Of a stretch of DNA of 64,000 bases, positions 24,175 to 32,807 are shown piece by piece (the stretch's first letter is position 1; each line of letters opens with the position of its first letter). The DNA is from Armatimonadota bacterium. GTDB lineage: Bacteria; Armatimonadota; DTGP01; JAKQQT01. The notes under the pieces were generated by a model. That model was not told the DNA's origin and made no database searches. It saw only the letters and a program-made list of their open reading frames with translations. The position numbers were made by a program, and so were the translations under genes. The stretch lies in the NCBI GenBank assembly GCA_036504095.1, contig DASXVS010000040.1, forward strand, positions 116,470-180,469, in the 5' to 3' direction.

Positions 24175-24951
24175 CTAGTTGCCGCTCAAATCGGGCCGGA
24201 GATTGGTGATAAACGCCGGAATGTCCTCGCCGGCGGCGATTGCGTTCACGATGGCGCTTCCCACCACGGCGCCGTCCGCCCACTGCCAGACGGTCTTTAC
24301 GTGCTCCGCCGTGCTGATGCCGAAGCCCACGGCGATGGGTGTGTCTGTATGCTTTCGGATCTTGTCCAGCAGCGCGTGAAGTTCGGGTGGAACGGTCTGC
24401 TGCACACCGGTGACCCCGGCGCGGCTGACACAATAGATGAAGCCGGTGGCCATCGCCGCGGCGGCCTCAATGCGCTCATTGGTACTGGTCGGGGCCAGCA
24501 GGAAGATGGTGTCCACGCCGTTGGCGTCTGCCGCCGCCTTCCATTCCCCCGCCTCTTCCGGCGGCAGATCCGTCACGATCACACCGTCCACGCCGCTCTC
24601 ACGGCACTTGGCGGCGAAATTCTCGAAGCCCGGACGCATCACGAGGTTCGTGCACGTCATCAGCACAATCGGCGTCTCAAGTCCACCCGCCCGCAGACGC
24701 GCGACCGTGGCGAATACGCCGTCCGGCGTTGTTCCGGCCTCCAGTGCGCGCTGCGCGGACACCTGGATGGCCGTGCCATCAAGCAACGGGTCCGAAAACG
24801 GGAGGCCGAGTTCGATGATGTCGGCCCCGGCCGCGGCGATCTGCGGAACCAGGCGCTCGGTCGCCTCCAGCGACGGATCGCCCGCGGTGATGTAGGCAAC
24901 CAGCGCGCCGCGGCCGTGGATGCTCTCAAATGTGTTCGTTATTCGGGACAT
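24175..24951 (-). CDS. trpA: tryptophan synthase alpha chain
   Basis: 258 residues, TIM-barrel TrpA, which cleaves indole-3-glycerol phosphate to feed TrpB. Catalytic glutamate and aspartate lie in ELGLPFSDPLLDGTAIQ and the C-terminal phosphate site in GFGISTAEHV. The ATG at 24951 matches family N-termini (MSRITNTF). Upstream lies a GGGATTTGGGGTTCGGGA-type word repeat (24957-24987) that removes any ribosome binding site. An alternative GTG/ATG at 24999/24993 reads through the repeat and adds 14-16 odd residues. The stop of trpB is at 25003, so the repeat sits in the trpB-trpA junction. Confidence 0.95.
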   Translation of the reverse strand: MSRITNTFESIHGRGALVAYITAGDPSLEATERLVPQIAAAGADIIELGLPFSDPLLDGTAIQVSAQRALEAGTTPDGVFATVARLRAGGLETPIVLMTCTNLVMRPGFENFAAKCRESGVDGVIVTDLPPEEAGEWKAAADANGVDTIFLLAPTSTNERIEAAAAMATGFIYCVSRAGVTGVQQTVPPELHALLDKIRKHTDTPIAVGFGISTAEHVKTVWQWADGAVVGSAIVNAIAAGEDIPAFITNLRPDLSGN

Positions 24952-25002
24952 AGGTTGGGATTTGGGGTTCGGGATTTGGGATTCGGGTGTCATCCGCACC
25001 GG

Positions 25003-26205
25003 TCAGGCACCAGCATCCAGTATCCGCTGCACCTGTTCAACGTCCTTGTCGCCGCGGCCGGAGAGGCACAGAACAACGTTTTGGTCCGGCGTCATCGCGG
25101 CGGCGACTTCCATCAGGCGCGGGATGGCGTGGGCGGATTCCAGGGCGGGGATGATCCCTTCGGACCTTGAAAGCAATTGGAGGCCGGCCAGCGCGTCGTC
25201 GTCGGTCGCTGCGGAGTACTCCGCGCGGCCGCTGGACTTGAAATAGGCGTGCTCGGGGCCAACCCCCGGATAATCGAGGCCCGCGGAGACCGAATGCGTG
25301 CCGATGATCTGTCCGGCCGCGTCCTGTAGAACGTACGTTTTTGAGCCATGCAGCACGCCGACTTCGCCGGCAGCCAGCGTAGCGGCGTGTTCACCTGTCT
25401 CCAGCCCATGGCCGCCCGCCTCAACGCCAAGAAGGCGCACGGAAAGGTCGTCCTTGAATGGCCAGAACATGCCCATCGCGTTGCTTCCGCCGCCGACGCA
25501 CGCCACCACCGCGTCCGGCAGCTTGCCAGCCCGTTCGTGCATTTGGCGCTTCGTTTCGGTGCCGATCACGCTCTGGAAATCTCGGACCATCGCCGGGAAC
25601 GGGTGTGGACCAACGACCGACCCGATGACATAATGCGTATCCTGAACGTTGGTTACCCAGTCGCGGAACGCCTCGTTGATGGCGTCCTTGAGGGTCTTCG
25701 TGCCGGAATCGACCGGCACAACCTCGGTGCCAAGCAGACGCATCCGGAAGACGTTCAGGGATTGACGCTCCGTGTCTTCGCGGCCCATATAGACGACGCA
25801 TGGCAGGCCGAGCAGCGCGCAGGCGGTCGCGGTCGCCACGCCGTGCTGGCCGGCACCGGTTTCGGCGATGATGCGGGTCTTGCCCATCCGCTTCGCGAGA
25901 AGCACCTGCGCGAGGGCATTGTTCAACTTATGGGAACCGGTGTGGCAGAGATCCTCGCGCTTCAGCCAGATGCGCCCGCCGCCCGCCTGCTTTGTCAGAT
26001 TCGAGGCGAGGGTCAAAGGGGTCGGGCGTCCCACGTAATCGCGCAGGAGGGCGTCCAATTCAGCGTGGAAAGCCGTGTCGGATTTCAGGGCTTCATACGC
26101 GGTCGTGAGCGCGTCGAGGACCGGAACGAGGATTTCCGGGACGTAGCGGCCGCCAAACGGCCCGAAATGCCCCGGTACGGTCGCAGTATTAGTGTCGGTT
26201 GCCAT
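25003..26205 (-). CDS. trpB: tryptophan synthase beta chain
   Basis: 400 residues, PLP-dependent TrpB that joins indole with serine. The Schiff-base lysine is in HTGSHKLNN, the glutamate in AETGAGQHG, and the phosphate loop in [10 protein letters not shown]. Length and start ([19 protein letters not shown]) agree with the family. No ribosome binding site is visible before the ATG. A tandem CGTATCGCCGCCCG repeat lies in the short gap to trpF. Confidence 0.97.
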   Translation of the reverse strand: MATDTNTATVPGHFGPFGGRYVPEILVPVLDALTTAYEALKSDTAFHAELDALLRDYVGRPTPLTLASNLTKQAGGGRIWLKREDLCHTGSHKLNNALAQVLLAKRMGKTRIIAETGAGQHGVATATACALLGLPCVVYMGREDTERQSLNVFRMRLLGTEVVPVDSGTKTLKDAINEAFRDWVTNVQDTHYVIGSVVGPHPFPAMVRDFQSVIGTETKRQMHERAGKLPDAVVACVGGGSNAMGMFWPFKDDLSVRLLGVEAGGHGLETGEHAATLAAGEVGVLHGSKTYVLQDAAGQIIGTHSVSAGLDYPGVGPEHAYFKSSGRAEYSAATDDDALAGLQLLSRSEGIIPALESAHAIPRLMEVAAAMTPDQNVVLCLSGRGDKDVEQVQRILDAGA

Positions 26206-26303
26206 AAACTCATTATGGCACGCAGAGCCCAGGCGGGGATTCGTCGTATCGCCGCCCGCCGTATCGCCGCCCGTCGTGGGGCCGGCCTCCGTGCCGGCCT
26301 CGG

Positions 26304-26966
26304 CTACAAACTAGCCGCGCGGGCGTTGGTCACAAACCGGCGCATCGCATCGGCATCCTTGCGGCCCGGCGATGATTCCACGCCGCTGGAAACATCCACG
26401 CCCCACGGCTGCGTCAGACGGATAGCGTCGGCAACGTTGTCCGGGGTGAGACCGCCCGCGATGATGACCGGATTCCCGAACTCCTTGGCCGCCGCCGCCA
26501 GCGTCCAGTCGAATGTCTTGCCGGTCCCGCCTTCAACACCCGATACGAATGCATCCAGGAGAATCTGGTCTACCGACTGAGGGAGCTGCCGCAGTTCCGC
26601 GCGGAGGGATTCCACGTCACGCGCCGGAAACGCCCGAACCACCCGCACGCCACGCGCCAGAACGATATCGAGCCAGCGTACACACTCCGCTTCGGTCCAT
26701 TGCGAAATCGGGTTTCGGTAAAACTGAACGCCGCCCAGATGCGCCGTGAGCACCGCATCGTGGACCGCCATGAAATCCTCGTTCACGAATACGCCGACCA
26801 GTTCGACATCCGACGGTACCGCCATTCGGATCGCCTTCGCCTGTTCCAGCGTCACGCAACGGGGGCTGGGTGCGAAAACGAGCCCCAATGCATCCGCGCC
26901 GGCTTCGACCGCGGCGAGCGCATCCTCGGGATTCGTGATCCCGCATATCTTGATGTGGACTGGCAT
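26304..26966 (-). CDS. trpF: phosphoribosylanthranilate isomerase
   Basis: 220 residues, TIM-barrel TrpF, which performs an Amadori rearrangement of N-phosphoribosyl-anthranilate. Catalytic cysteine lies in IKICGIT and aspartate in [17 protein letters not shown]; phosphate binding is in AGGLTPDNV and [14 protein letters not shown]. It starts one base after the trpC stop region (TAA-T-ATG), so translation is likely coupled. Confidence 0.97.
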   Translation of the reverse strand: MPVHIKICGITNPEDALAAVEAGADALGLVFAPSPRCVTLEQAKAIRMAVPSDVELVGVFVNEDFMAVHDAVLTAHLGGVQFYRNPISQWTEAECVRWLDIVLARGVRVVRAFPARDVESLRAELRQLPQSVDQILLDAFVSGVEGGTGKTFDWTLAAAAKEFGNPVIIAGGLTPDNVADAIRLTQPWGVDVSSGVESSPGRKDADAMRRFVTNARAASL

Positions 26967-26967
26967 A

Positions 26968-27750
26968 TTACGCTTCCGTCAGCTCGCGCACGCGGGCGGC
27001 GACATCCGGCGCCTTCATCAGCGCCTCACCGACCAGCGCCGCGTCCGCTCCCCAACTCCGAACGGTTCGAATGTCATCCGCCGTGAAGAGACCGCTCTCG
27101 GCGACGATCACCGCGTCGGGGCGTTCTGAACGGATGACACCGGATAGACGATGGGTGTTCTCAAGAGATATCTCGAACGTCTTCAGGTTTCGGTTGTTGA
27201 TGCCAATGACTTCGGACGGAGACGAGAAGATACGCTCCAGATCAGCCTCATCGTACGCTTCGACCAGGCATTCCATGCCGAAGCGAGCGGCCTCCGCCAG
27301 CATCTCACAGAGCAGCGGCGTTTCCAGAATGGTTGCGATGAGCAGTACGGTGTCCGCTCCCATCAGCCGGCTCTGCGCGATCTGCACGGTGTCGAACAGG
27401 AAGTCCTTTCGCAGGACCGGGACCGGCACGGCGGCCCTGATGCGTGCGAGGTCATCGGGGTCTGACTGGAAGTAATGCCTTTCGGTGAGCACGCTGATCG
27501 CCGCGGCTCCGTTGGCCGCATAGAGCGCGGCTTGCTCGACAGGGTCGAATTCTTCATTGAGAAGCCCCTTCGCCGGGGAGGCGCGCTTCACCTCGGCTAT
27601 CAGGGCGGTCGCACCCGGTTTTCGCAGGGCGGACTGGAACGGCCGGCATGGAGGCAGCGCCAGGGCTGCCGCTTCCATCGCGGTCCGTGAGGCCCGCAGG
27701 GTTTCCACGTCGGCACGGTTACGGTCGATTATCTGGTCGAGGATGGTCAT
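26968..27750 (-). CDS. trpC: indole-3-glycerol phosphate synthase
   Basis: 260 residues, TrpC. The catalytic lysine and glutamate lie in EVKRASPAKG, then LRKDFLFD and INNRNLKTFEIS. The C-terminal phosphate-binding motif is ESGLFTADD and GEALMKAPD. It makes indole-glycerol phosphate from CdRP. No ribosome binding site is evident; a long imperfect hairpin lies upstream at 27762-27837. Confidence 0.97.
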   Translation of the reverse strand: MTILDQIIDRNRADVETLRASRTAMEAAALALPPCRPFQSALRKPGATALIAEVKRASPAKGLLNEEFDPVEQAALYAANGAAAISVLTERHYFQSDPDDLARIRAAVPVPVLRKDFLFDTVQIAQSRLMGADTVLLIATILETPLLCEMLAEAARFGMECLVEAYDEADLERIFSSPSEVIGINNRNLKTFEISLENTHRLSGVIRSERPDAVIVAESGLFTADDIRTVRSWGADAALVGEALMKAPDVAARVRELTEA

Positions 27751-27761
27751 ATCAAAACAGC

Positions 27762-27837
27762 AGGTCGGGCCTTACCCGACGTCGTCATGAGGCACAGCCG
27801 CCCCCGGCTGTGAGCGTCGGGCACGGAGGCCCGACCT
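27762..27837. repeat. branched hairpin between trpD and trpC
   Basis: Outer arms AGGTCGGGCC (27762-27771) and GGCCCGACCT (27828-27837) are exact complements. A second pair is CCCGACG (27775-27781) with CGTCGGG (27815-27821), and the innermost is CACAGCCG with CGGCTGTG (27793-27812). The element sits in a 103-bp operon gap, so it would be transcribed. Confidence 0.75.
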
Positions 27838-27853
27838 ACCGGAGCAGTCCGAT

Positions 27854-28894
27854 CTACCTTGGAGACACGCTCATCTTCCGCAGCTGTTCCAGTTTGGCCA
27901 GAGCGGCGCCGGAATCTATGCTCTTCGCGGAGGATTCAATTGCGTCCGGCCAGTCCTCTGCCGCATCAGCGACCAGCAACCCCGCGGCGGCGTTCAGAAG
28001 GACGATGTCACGCCGTGGGCCTTTCTCTCCCTGAAGCACCCGTTCGAGCAGGTGCGCGTTATGGACCGCGTCTCCGCCCAGGATGTCCTCGAGGTTCGCT
28101 CTCGGCAGCCCGAATTCCGAAGCGTCCAGGGTGTACTCCTTCAACGAACCATCGCGCAATTCGGCTATCTGGCTGATGCCCACGGTGCTAAGCTCGTCAA
28201 ACCCTGGCGCTCCATGAACAACCATCGCCCTTTCGCTGCCGAGCACGCTCAGCGCTGCCGCCAGAGGTTGGAGCCATTCCGCCGCCCACACACCGATCAA
28301 CTGTCGTTCGGCCTTGGCGGGGTTTGTCAGCGGGCCGAGGACGTTGAATACGGTCCGCACGCCGATTTCGCGCCGCGCCGTTGCAGCGTAACGCATGCTG
28401 GGGTGCAGGTGCTGGGCGAAAAGAAACGCGATGCCGATCTCGTCGATGGCCGCGGCCAGAACCTCGGCTGGTGCCTCGATGGGCACGCCGAGGGCCTCAA
28501 GCACATCTGCGCTCCCGCATTTGCTGCTCATCGCTCGATTCCCGTGCTTTGCGATGGGCACTCCCGCCCCGGCCGCCACGAAAGTGGCTGTCGTGCTGAT
28601 ATTGAAGGTGCTGACGGGCAGGCCGTTCAAGATGAGCGCGTCGCCGCCCGTTCCGACGATGTCGAGGTGGTTCCTCACCCGCTTCGGTACAACGTGCACA
28701 ACGTGTTCCCGCATCGTGCGGCTGAACCCGCAGATCTCGTCCACCGTCTCGCCCTTCATCCGCATGGCGATCAGCAGGGCGGCGGTCTGGGCATCCGTGG
28801 CGGCGCCCGACATCATTTCCTGCATCACCGCCGCCGCCTCCAGGGGGTCCAGGTTTTCGAACCGCATCACGCGGGCTATGGCTTCTCGTATCAT
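27854..28894 (-). CDS. trpD: anthranilate phosphoribosyltransferase
   Basis: 346 residues, TrpD. The PRPP loop is GTGGDA and the anthranilate site includes [20 protein letters not shown]. It transfers the phosphoribosyl group to anthranilate. It overlaps the trpG stop by four bases (ATGA at 28891-28894), so the two are coupled. Confidence 0.97.
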   Translation of the reverse strand: MIREAIARVMRFENLDPLEAAAVMQEMMSGAATDAQTAALLIAMRMKGETVDEICGFSRTMREHVVHVVPKRVRNHLDIVGTGGDALILNGLPVSTFNISTTATFVAAGAGVPIAKHGNRAMSSKCGSADVLEALGVPIEAPAEVLAAAIDEIGIAFLFAQHLHPSMRYAATARREIGVRTVFNVLGPLTNPAKAERQLIGVWAAEWLQPLAAALSVLGSERAMVVHGAPGFDELSTVGISQIAELRDGSLKEYTLDASEFGLPRANLEDILGGDAVHNAHLLERVLQGEKGPRRDIVLLNAAAGLLVADAAEDWPDAIESSAKSIDSGAALAKLEQLRKMSVSPR

Positions 28895-29454
28895 TGTTCG
28901 AGGAAATTGCGCAGCAGGTCCTTGCCGCGTTCCGTTAATATGCTCTCGGGGTGGAATTGAACGCCTTCCAGCGGCCAGTCTTTATGTCGCACCCCCATGA
29001 TTTCGCCCTCTTCGGTCTCCGCGCTGACAGTGAGGCATTCCGGCAAGGTGGAACGCTCGATGAGCAGGCTGTGATAGCGGATCGCTGTCATCGGGTTCGG
29101 CAGTCCGGCAAATACTCCTGCGCCGTCGTGGTGGATCAGAGAGGTCTTGCCGTGCATGATGCGGTCTGCGCGGACCACCTTGCCGCCCAGCGCGGCCGCG
29201 ATGCTCTGATGCCCCAGACACACACCGAGAATGGGGGTCGTCGCGCCGAAGCGCCGAATCGTCCCCACGCTGACGCCCGCCTCATTGGGGGTGCACGGGC
29301 CGGGTGAAATCAGGATCTTCTCCGGGGCCATCTCCTCGATTTCGTCCAGCGTGATGTCGCGGTTGCGCACAACGCGCATTTCCGCGCCCATCTCGCCCAA
29401 ATACTGGACGATGTTATATGTGAACGAATCATAGTTGTCGATAACAAGGATCAT
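28891..29454 (-). CDS. trpG: anthranilate synthase glutamine amidotransferase subunit
   Basis: 187 residues, class I glutamine amidotransferase TrpG/PabA. The catalytic cysteine is in [10 protein letters not shown], and the His-Glu pair near the C-terminus in [11 protein letters not shown]. It passes ammonia to TrpE. The ATG at 29454 begins [14 protein letters not shown], the usual start; a longer frame of 38 extra residues through the previous gene is not credible. The XRE gene stops only four bases upstream (TGA-ACAT-ATG), so trpG is translated from a transcript that includes the toxin-antitoxin-like genes. Confidence 0.95.
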   Translation of the reverse strand: MILVIDNYDSFTYNIVQYLGEMGAEMRVVRNRDITLDEIEEMAPEKILISPGPCTPNEAGVSVGTIRRFGATTPILGVCLGHQSIAAALGGKVVRADRIMHGKTSLIHHDGAGVFAGLPNPMTAIRYHSLLIERSTLPECLTVSAETEEGEIMGVRHKDWPLEGVQFHPESILTERGKDLLRNFLEQ

Positions 29455-29458
29455 ATGT

Positions 29459-29965
29459 TCAGGGTAGCACGCTGAAGCCTGCCTGAGTTGTCGCAGAACT
29501 GCCAGGTTGTATGGGTGCGATAGCGCTGCGTGACGTCTTGGGGTACAGGCGGATCTCCTCGCGGACACCGATCTCCAGTGCGTTGATGATTGCCTGCACG
29601 CGTTCCATACTCACCATCGCGTAATCGCTGGCTTCGTATTTCTGAATCTGCTGTTTCTTCAGCCCAACGCGGCTCGCAAGTTCCTCCTGCGTGAGTCCCT
29701 TCGCTATACGAGCCTGTATGAGAATTGCCGGCAGATCGTCAAAGGACTCGGCGGAAAGGACCTTCCGACGGCCACTCCGCAAGGCGTCGTATTCGGCGAG
29801 TTCACCTTGGAGACTCGCCAGTTGCGACCGCAACGCGTCCTCGTTCAACTGCGCGACCCACGGCTCCGCCTGGTCACTCCGTGAGGCGTGCAGTGCCTCA
29901 AGCGAGGCGGCGAAACGCTTTACCCACGTCTGCGTAATGCGCCTCTGATGCTCGTTCTTGATCAT
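29459..29965 (-). CDS. XRE-family helix-turn-helix protein (likely antitoxin of DUF6932 module)
   Basis: 168 residues. The N-terminal half (residues 1-75) is a charged, helical region with [17 protein letters not shown] and [17 protein letters not shown]. The C-terminal half holds a Cro/C1 helix-turn-helix ([20 protein letters not shown] then [20 protein letters not shown]). Such N-helix plus XRE proteins commonly pair with small partners of antitoxin or regulator type. It begins inside the stop of the DUF6932-like gene (ATGA overlap at 29962-29965) and ends four bases before trpG. A 22-base inverted repeat overlapping a TATAAT box lies upstream of the pair and is a plausible binding site. 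Confidence 0.85.
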   Translation of the reverse strand: MIKNEHQRRITQTWVKRFAASLEALHASRSDQAEPWVAQLNEDALRSQLASLQGELAEYDALRSGRRKVLSAESFDDLPAILIQARIAKGLTQEELASRVGLKKQQIQKYEASDYAMVSMERVQAIINALEIGVREEIRLYPKTSRSAIAPIQPGSSATTQAGFSVLP

Positions 29966-30402
29966 ACCTCCGCCTCCCTCGGCGCCAGCCTTACGATGCC
30001 CTTGCGGCGGCCATTCCGGTCCATCTGGAAGAACTCCAAAAATCCGAAACCGGTTGCCGCATGGAGCGCCCCCGCCGGGACAAACTCCCCGCCATACTTC
30101 TGTTTCTGCGCCCGCCGCCCGTCCGTCATGTCCCGAAACACCGGATCAAGCAGCGCAGGATCGACGCCCGTTACGTCGAAGCACGCGTCGTAATCCAGCG
30201 GAAACGGTTTCGACGTGACGAAACTGCCGTCCACGTATACGCAGCCACATCCAGCTTTCGCCAAATCATCCAGCGCAAGGCGAAGCCCCGCCAGAAGAAA
30301 CTGCCGGCGCGGCGAGAAGCAGAAGCGGTTGTAGAATTCGTCCCACCCTGCGTCATAGATTCCAGCAGGGAGGTATCCGGCTAAGTCAAAGCCTGGCAAC
30401 AT
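29962..30402 (-). CDS. DUF6932-like nucleotidyltransferase-fold protein
   Basis: 146 residues. The segment GCVYVDGSFVTSKPFPLDYD has the GS...DxD pattern of minimal nucleotidyltransferases (MNT-like), and LPAGIYDAGWDEFYNRF is the typical DUF6932 opening. These families transfer nucleotides to a protein or RNA and often sit in toxin-antitoxin or defence pairs. Here it precedes an XRE gene with a four-base overlap, so it is probably the effector or toxin. GAGG lies five bases before the ATG. Whether it is catalytically active is unknown; the function is inferred by context. Confidence 0.7.
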   Translation of the reverse strand: MLPGFDLAGYLPAGIYDAGWDEFYNRFCFSPRRQFLLAGLRLALDDLAKAGCGCVYVDGSFVTSKPFPLDYDACFDVTGVDPALLDPVFRDMTDGRRAQKQKYGGEFVPAGALHAATGFGFLEFFQMDRNGRRKGIVRLAPREAEV

Positions 30403-30410
30403 GGCGCCTC

Positions 30411-30432
30411 AGGACAATTATATCATTGTCCT
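30411..30432 (-). promoter_or_regulatory. inverted repeat overlapping a -10 box (likely XRE operator)
   Basis: AGGACAAT (30411-30418) and ATTGTCCT (30425-30432) are exact complements separated by six bases. On the minus strand the interior contains TATAAT (30422-30417), placing a -10 element inside the palindrome, nine bases upstream of the ATG of the DUF6932-like gene. A regulator bound here would block RNA polymerase. No good -35 was found. Confidence 0.6.
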
Positions 30433-30463
30433 GCCGATAATGCGAGAAGTGCTTGCGGCGCCG

Positions 30464-30745
30464 CTATTTCGGCGCAGCAGTTGTCTGACGGCCGCCAGAG
30501 GTTTTCGCGGCGCGCTTCCGCTTCGCAGGCGCCGGCATCGCTTCAATCAGCGCTCGGAGCGCATTATTCACAGCGGCAGGGGTTGTGAAGACTTCAGCCA
30601 CTTCGGGATCGAGCAGCACAACGCTTACTGCATCTCCAAATCGATCCGCAAAGCGGTTAGGCTTTGCGTTCGCCCAATCGTCATCGGTCCACTCCGGCAT
30701 TTCTGCAAGAGCGTCCAGTTGGGGTTGCGCCTTATCTCTGTTCAT
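30464..30745 (-). CDS. BrnA-like antitoxin
   Basis: 93 residues. The segment PEWTDDDWANAKPNRFADRFGDAVSVV followed by LLDPEVAEVF is the BrnA antitoxin pattern: an acidic/aromatic toxin-contact arm, then a CopG-like or ribbon-helix-helix segment. The C-terminal tail (AKRKRAAKTSGGRQ) is basic. It overlaps the 3' end of the frameshifted brnT-like gene by 14 bases. The partner toxin is broken, so this may be an orphan antitoxin. Confidence 0.7.
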   Translation of the reverse strand: MNRDKAQPQLDALAEMPEWTDDDWANAKPNRFADRFGDAVSVVLLDPEVAEVFTTPAAVNNALRALIEAMPAPAKRKRAAKTSGGRQTTAAPK

Positions 30746-31008
30746 ATTTGGTACGATCCCTTCGGGTCGCAACCCTCGCGCTAATGATCTTGAGCAGATT
30801 TCCGCGCTCTGTAAACGTGACCTGCAGAAGTCGTCGGTGGGTCGATAGCCCAATGACATGCTCACGCGTCTCATCTGCGGAATGGTGCACGTCCTCTCGT
30901 ATCGCTGCGAGCGGATCGTCGAACACAGTCGCCGCTTCGACAAATGAGACGCCATGTTTGTTTCTCCAAGTTCGACGCCGCCTTTTCGGGATCCCAATCT
31001 AATATCAT
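30732..31008 (-). pseudogene. brnT-like toxin gene broken by a 4-base duplication
   Basis: The start (ATG at 31008) reads MILDWDPEKAASNLEK and is followed, in another frame, by HGVSFVEAATVFDDPLA and later LLQVTFTERGNLLKIISAR, the normal BrnT order. The break is at 30956-30963, where GTTTGTTT on the plus strand (AAACAAAC on the coding strand) is a tandem tetranucleotide duplication. Removing one unit restores EKHGVSF. BrnT is a ribonuclease toxin. As read, the protein would stop early and lose its catalytic part. Confidence 0.75.
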
Positions 31009-31054
31009 GGTATCGTTCCGGCCGACTTCGCGCCACTGCCGTCCAAAGCCCGCC

Positions 31055-32536
31055 TCACTCCAGCCCTCTTTCAGCCATCTCGATTGCGCGCAACACCGCC
31101 CGGGCTTTGTTGCGGCACTCCTGGTGCTCGGCGAGAGGATCGCTGTCGCTGACGATACCGGCGCCCGCCTGCACCGTGGCCACGTTGCCCTGGATGGCAA
31201 CGGTCCTGATACAGATACAGGTATCGAGGCCGCCGCTGAAGGAGATGTAGCCGACCGCGCCGCCGTACGGGCCCCGCCGCGTCGGCTCCATTTCGTCGAT
31301 GATTTCCATCGCGCGGACCTTCGGAGCGCCGCTGAGCGTGCCGGCCGGGAACACCGCGCGCAAGGCGTCGAAACGGTCGAATTCAGGCCGCAGTCGGCCG
31401 CGAACGTTGCTCACGAGGTGCATGACATCGCTGTACCGCTCTGTTACAAACAGTTCGTCCACGTGGACACTGCCGTACGAGCACACGCGACCCAGATCGT
31501 TGCGCCCCAGATCGACCAGCATGATGTGCTCGGCGCGTTCCTTCTCGCTGGCGTGCATTTCCGCTTCCATCGCGGCGTCGGCCTCCGGCGTGGCTCCCCG
31601 CGGACGCGTGCCGGCGATCGGCCGGTAGCGCAGCTCGCCGCCGCTTTCGGTAACGAGGATCTCCGGCGACGATCCGACGAGTATCATCTCCCCGAGGTTC
31701 AAATAGAACATGTACGGCGACGGATTGATATACCGCAGCGCACGGTAGACATCCAGCGGGTCAGCATTGGTTTCCTTGCGCATCCGCTGGCTCACAACCA
31801 ACTGGATGCAGTCGCCCGCCCGGATGTACTCCACCCCCTTGCGGACCATCTCCTGGTAGGCCTCGGGCGTCATGTTCCACTCGGGCTCGCCCGCGTGCCC
31901 GCCAGCTTTGGGCCACTCCGGGACCTCCGCCGACTCAAGGGTATCCACCACGGCGTTCACCGTCTCAACCGCCTTGTCGTATGACGCGTCAAGGTCGTCT
32001 CCGGTAGGGGCGTTGCAGACGACCTTGAGCCGGTGGCGGAGATGGTCGAACACCACGATCGTATCGGCCAGCATGAACAGGGCGTCAGGAGCATTGAGGT
32101 CGTCCTTGGTCGTGTCCGGCAGCTTCTCGAAGAAGCGAACGAGATCGTACCCCATCAAGCCGACGGCGCCGCCCACGAACGGCGGCAAGTCCGGCCCGCC
32201 AACCCACTTGTAGCGAGCCATCAAGTCTTCCAGCACGCTGAGAGGATCTTGCCCGCCGCTGAGCGTCATCGTCGTAGAGTCGCCGTTTTCCGTGACGACC
32301 AGGCTGTCGCCCTTAGCGCGCATCGTCAGAAACGGCCTGGCCCCGAGGAAGGAATATCGGCCGATGCGGTCCCCGCGCTCCACAGACTCCAGCAGAAATG
32401 ACGGCACGCCGCCCGCGGCGAGGCGACGGAACGCCGCGACGGGCGTCAGCATATCCGCGAGCACGTCTCGCGTCACGGCGATCAGATTGCCCTGTCGGGC
32501 TTTCAGTTTGAACTCTTCTCGAGTGGGTGTGATCAT
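31055..32536 (-). CDS. trpE: anthranilate synthase component I
   Basis: 493 residues, TrpE, which with TrpG converts chorismate and glutamine to anthranilate. The catalytic domain has IPIAGTRPRG-like PIAGTRPRGATPEADAA, DLGRNDLGRVC, SGAPKVRAMEIIDE and the PYGGAVGYISFSG close. The allosteric N-terminal region includes LLESVERGDRIGRYSF, the tryptophan-binding type. The ATG at 32536 is chosen by homology (MITPTREEF). A long upstream frame is non-homologous. It is separated from trpG by about 1.6 kb of toxin-antitoxin-like genes. Confidence 0.95.
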   Translation of the reverse strand: MITPTREEFKLKARQGNLIAVTRDVLADMLTPVAAFRRLAAGGVPSFLLESVERGDRIGRYSFLGARPFLTMRAKGDSLVVTENGDSTTMTLSGGQDPLSVLEDLMARYKWVGGPDLPPFVGGAVGLMGYDLVRFFEKLPDTTKDDLNAPDALFMLADTIVVFDHLRHRLKVVCNAPTGDDLDASYDKAVETVNAVVDTLESAEVPEWPKAGGHAGEPEWNMTPEAYQEMVRKGVEYIRAGDCIQLVVSQRMRKETNADPLDVYRALRYINPSPYMFYLNLGEMILVGSSPEILVTESGGELRYRPIAGTRPRGATPEADAAMEAEMHASEKERAEHIMLVDLGRNDLGRVCSYGSVHVDELFVTERYSDVMHLVSNVRGRLRPEFDRFDALRAVFPAGTLSGAPKVRAMEIIDEMEPTRRGPYGGAVGYISFSGGLDTCICIRTVAIQGNVATVQAGAGIVSDSDPLAEHQECRNKARAVLRAIEMAERGLE

Positions 32537-32542
32537 CGGGAA

Positions 32543-32585
32543 CCCCAAAAACGGAAATGGCCGGCTGCACCGGCCCTTCGGCCGG
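32543..32585 (-). promoter_or_regulatory. trpE leader with two competing hairpins and a T-run (possible attenuator)
   Basis: On the minus strand two stems share one arm: CCGGCC-GAAG-GGCCGG (32570-32585) and GGCCGG-TGCAG-CCGGCC (32559-32575). The second is followed after seven bases by a T5 run (32547-32551). They cannot form together, as in an antiterminator/terminator pair. No leader peptide with Trp codons is seen; the leader is only about 60 bases from the likely start. Confidence 0.45.
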
Positions 32586-32602
32586 GCTCCGCGCTTTATA
32601 AT

Positions 32603-32632
32603 AGTGTATGCCCTTGGCTGACTGAGCGTCAA
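32603..32632 (-). promoter_or_regulatory. possible trpE promoter
   Basis: TTGACG (32627-32632, minus strand) and TACACT (32603-32608) are 18 bases apart, upstream of the competing-hairpin leader of trpE. It would start transcription near 32596. Confidence 0.4.
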
Positions 32633-32807
32633 TTCGCGCGCGGAGCGGACTCGCCCCGTGTACATGCGCCTATTTCCATTTCGTGCTCTCACCATCACAA
32701 AATTCGGATGTATTTGCCCGCTTGCCGATTGGTCCCTCCGGCGGCGCGATCCCGACTGCAATACGGCGAACAATGGTCTTATAGCGCGCCGTCGAAAGAG
32801 AGAATCA

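Noticed and set aside
27650..28034. Plus-strand frame over trpC/trpD
   Set aside because: It overlaps two certain minus-strand genes and a repeat hairpin, with no motif of its own.
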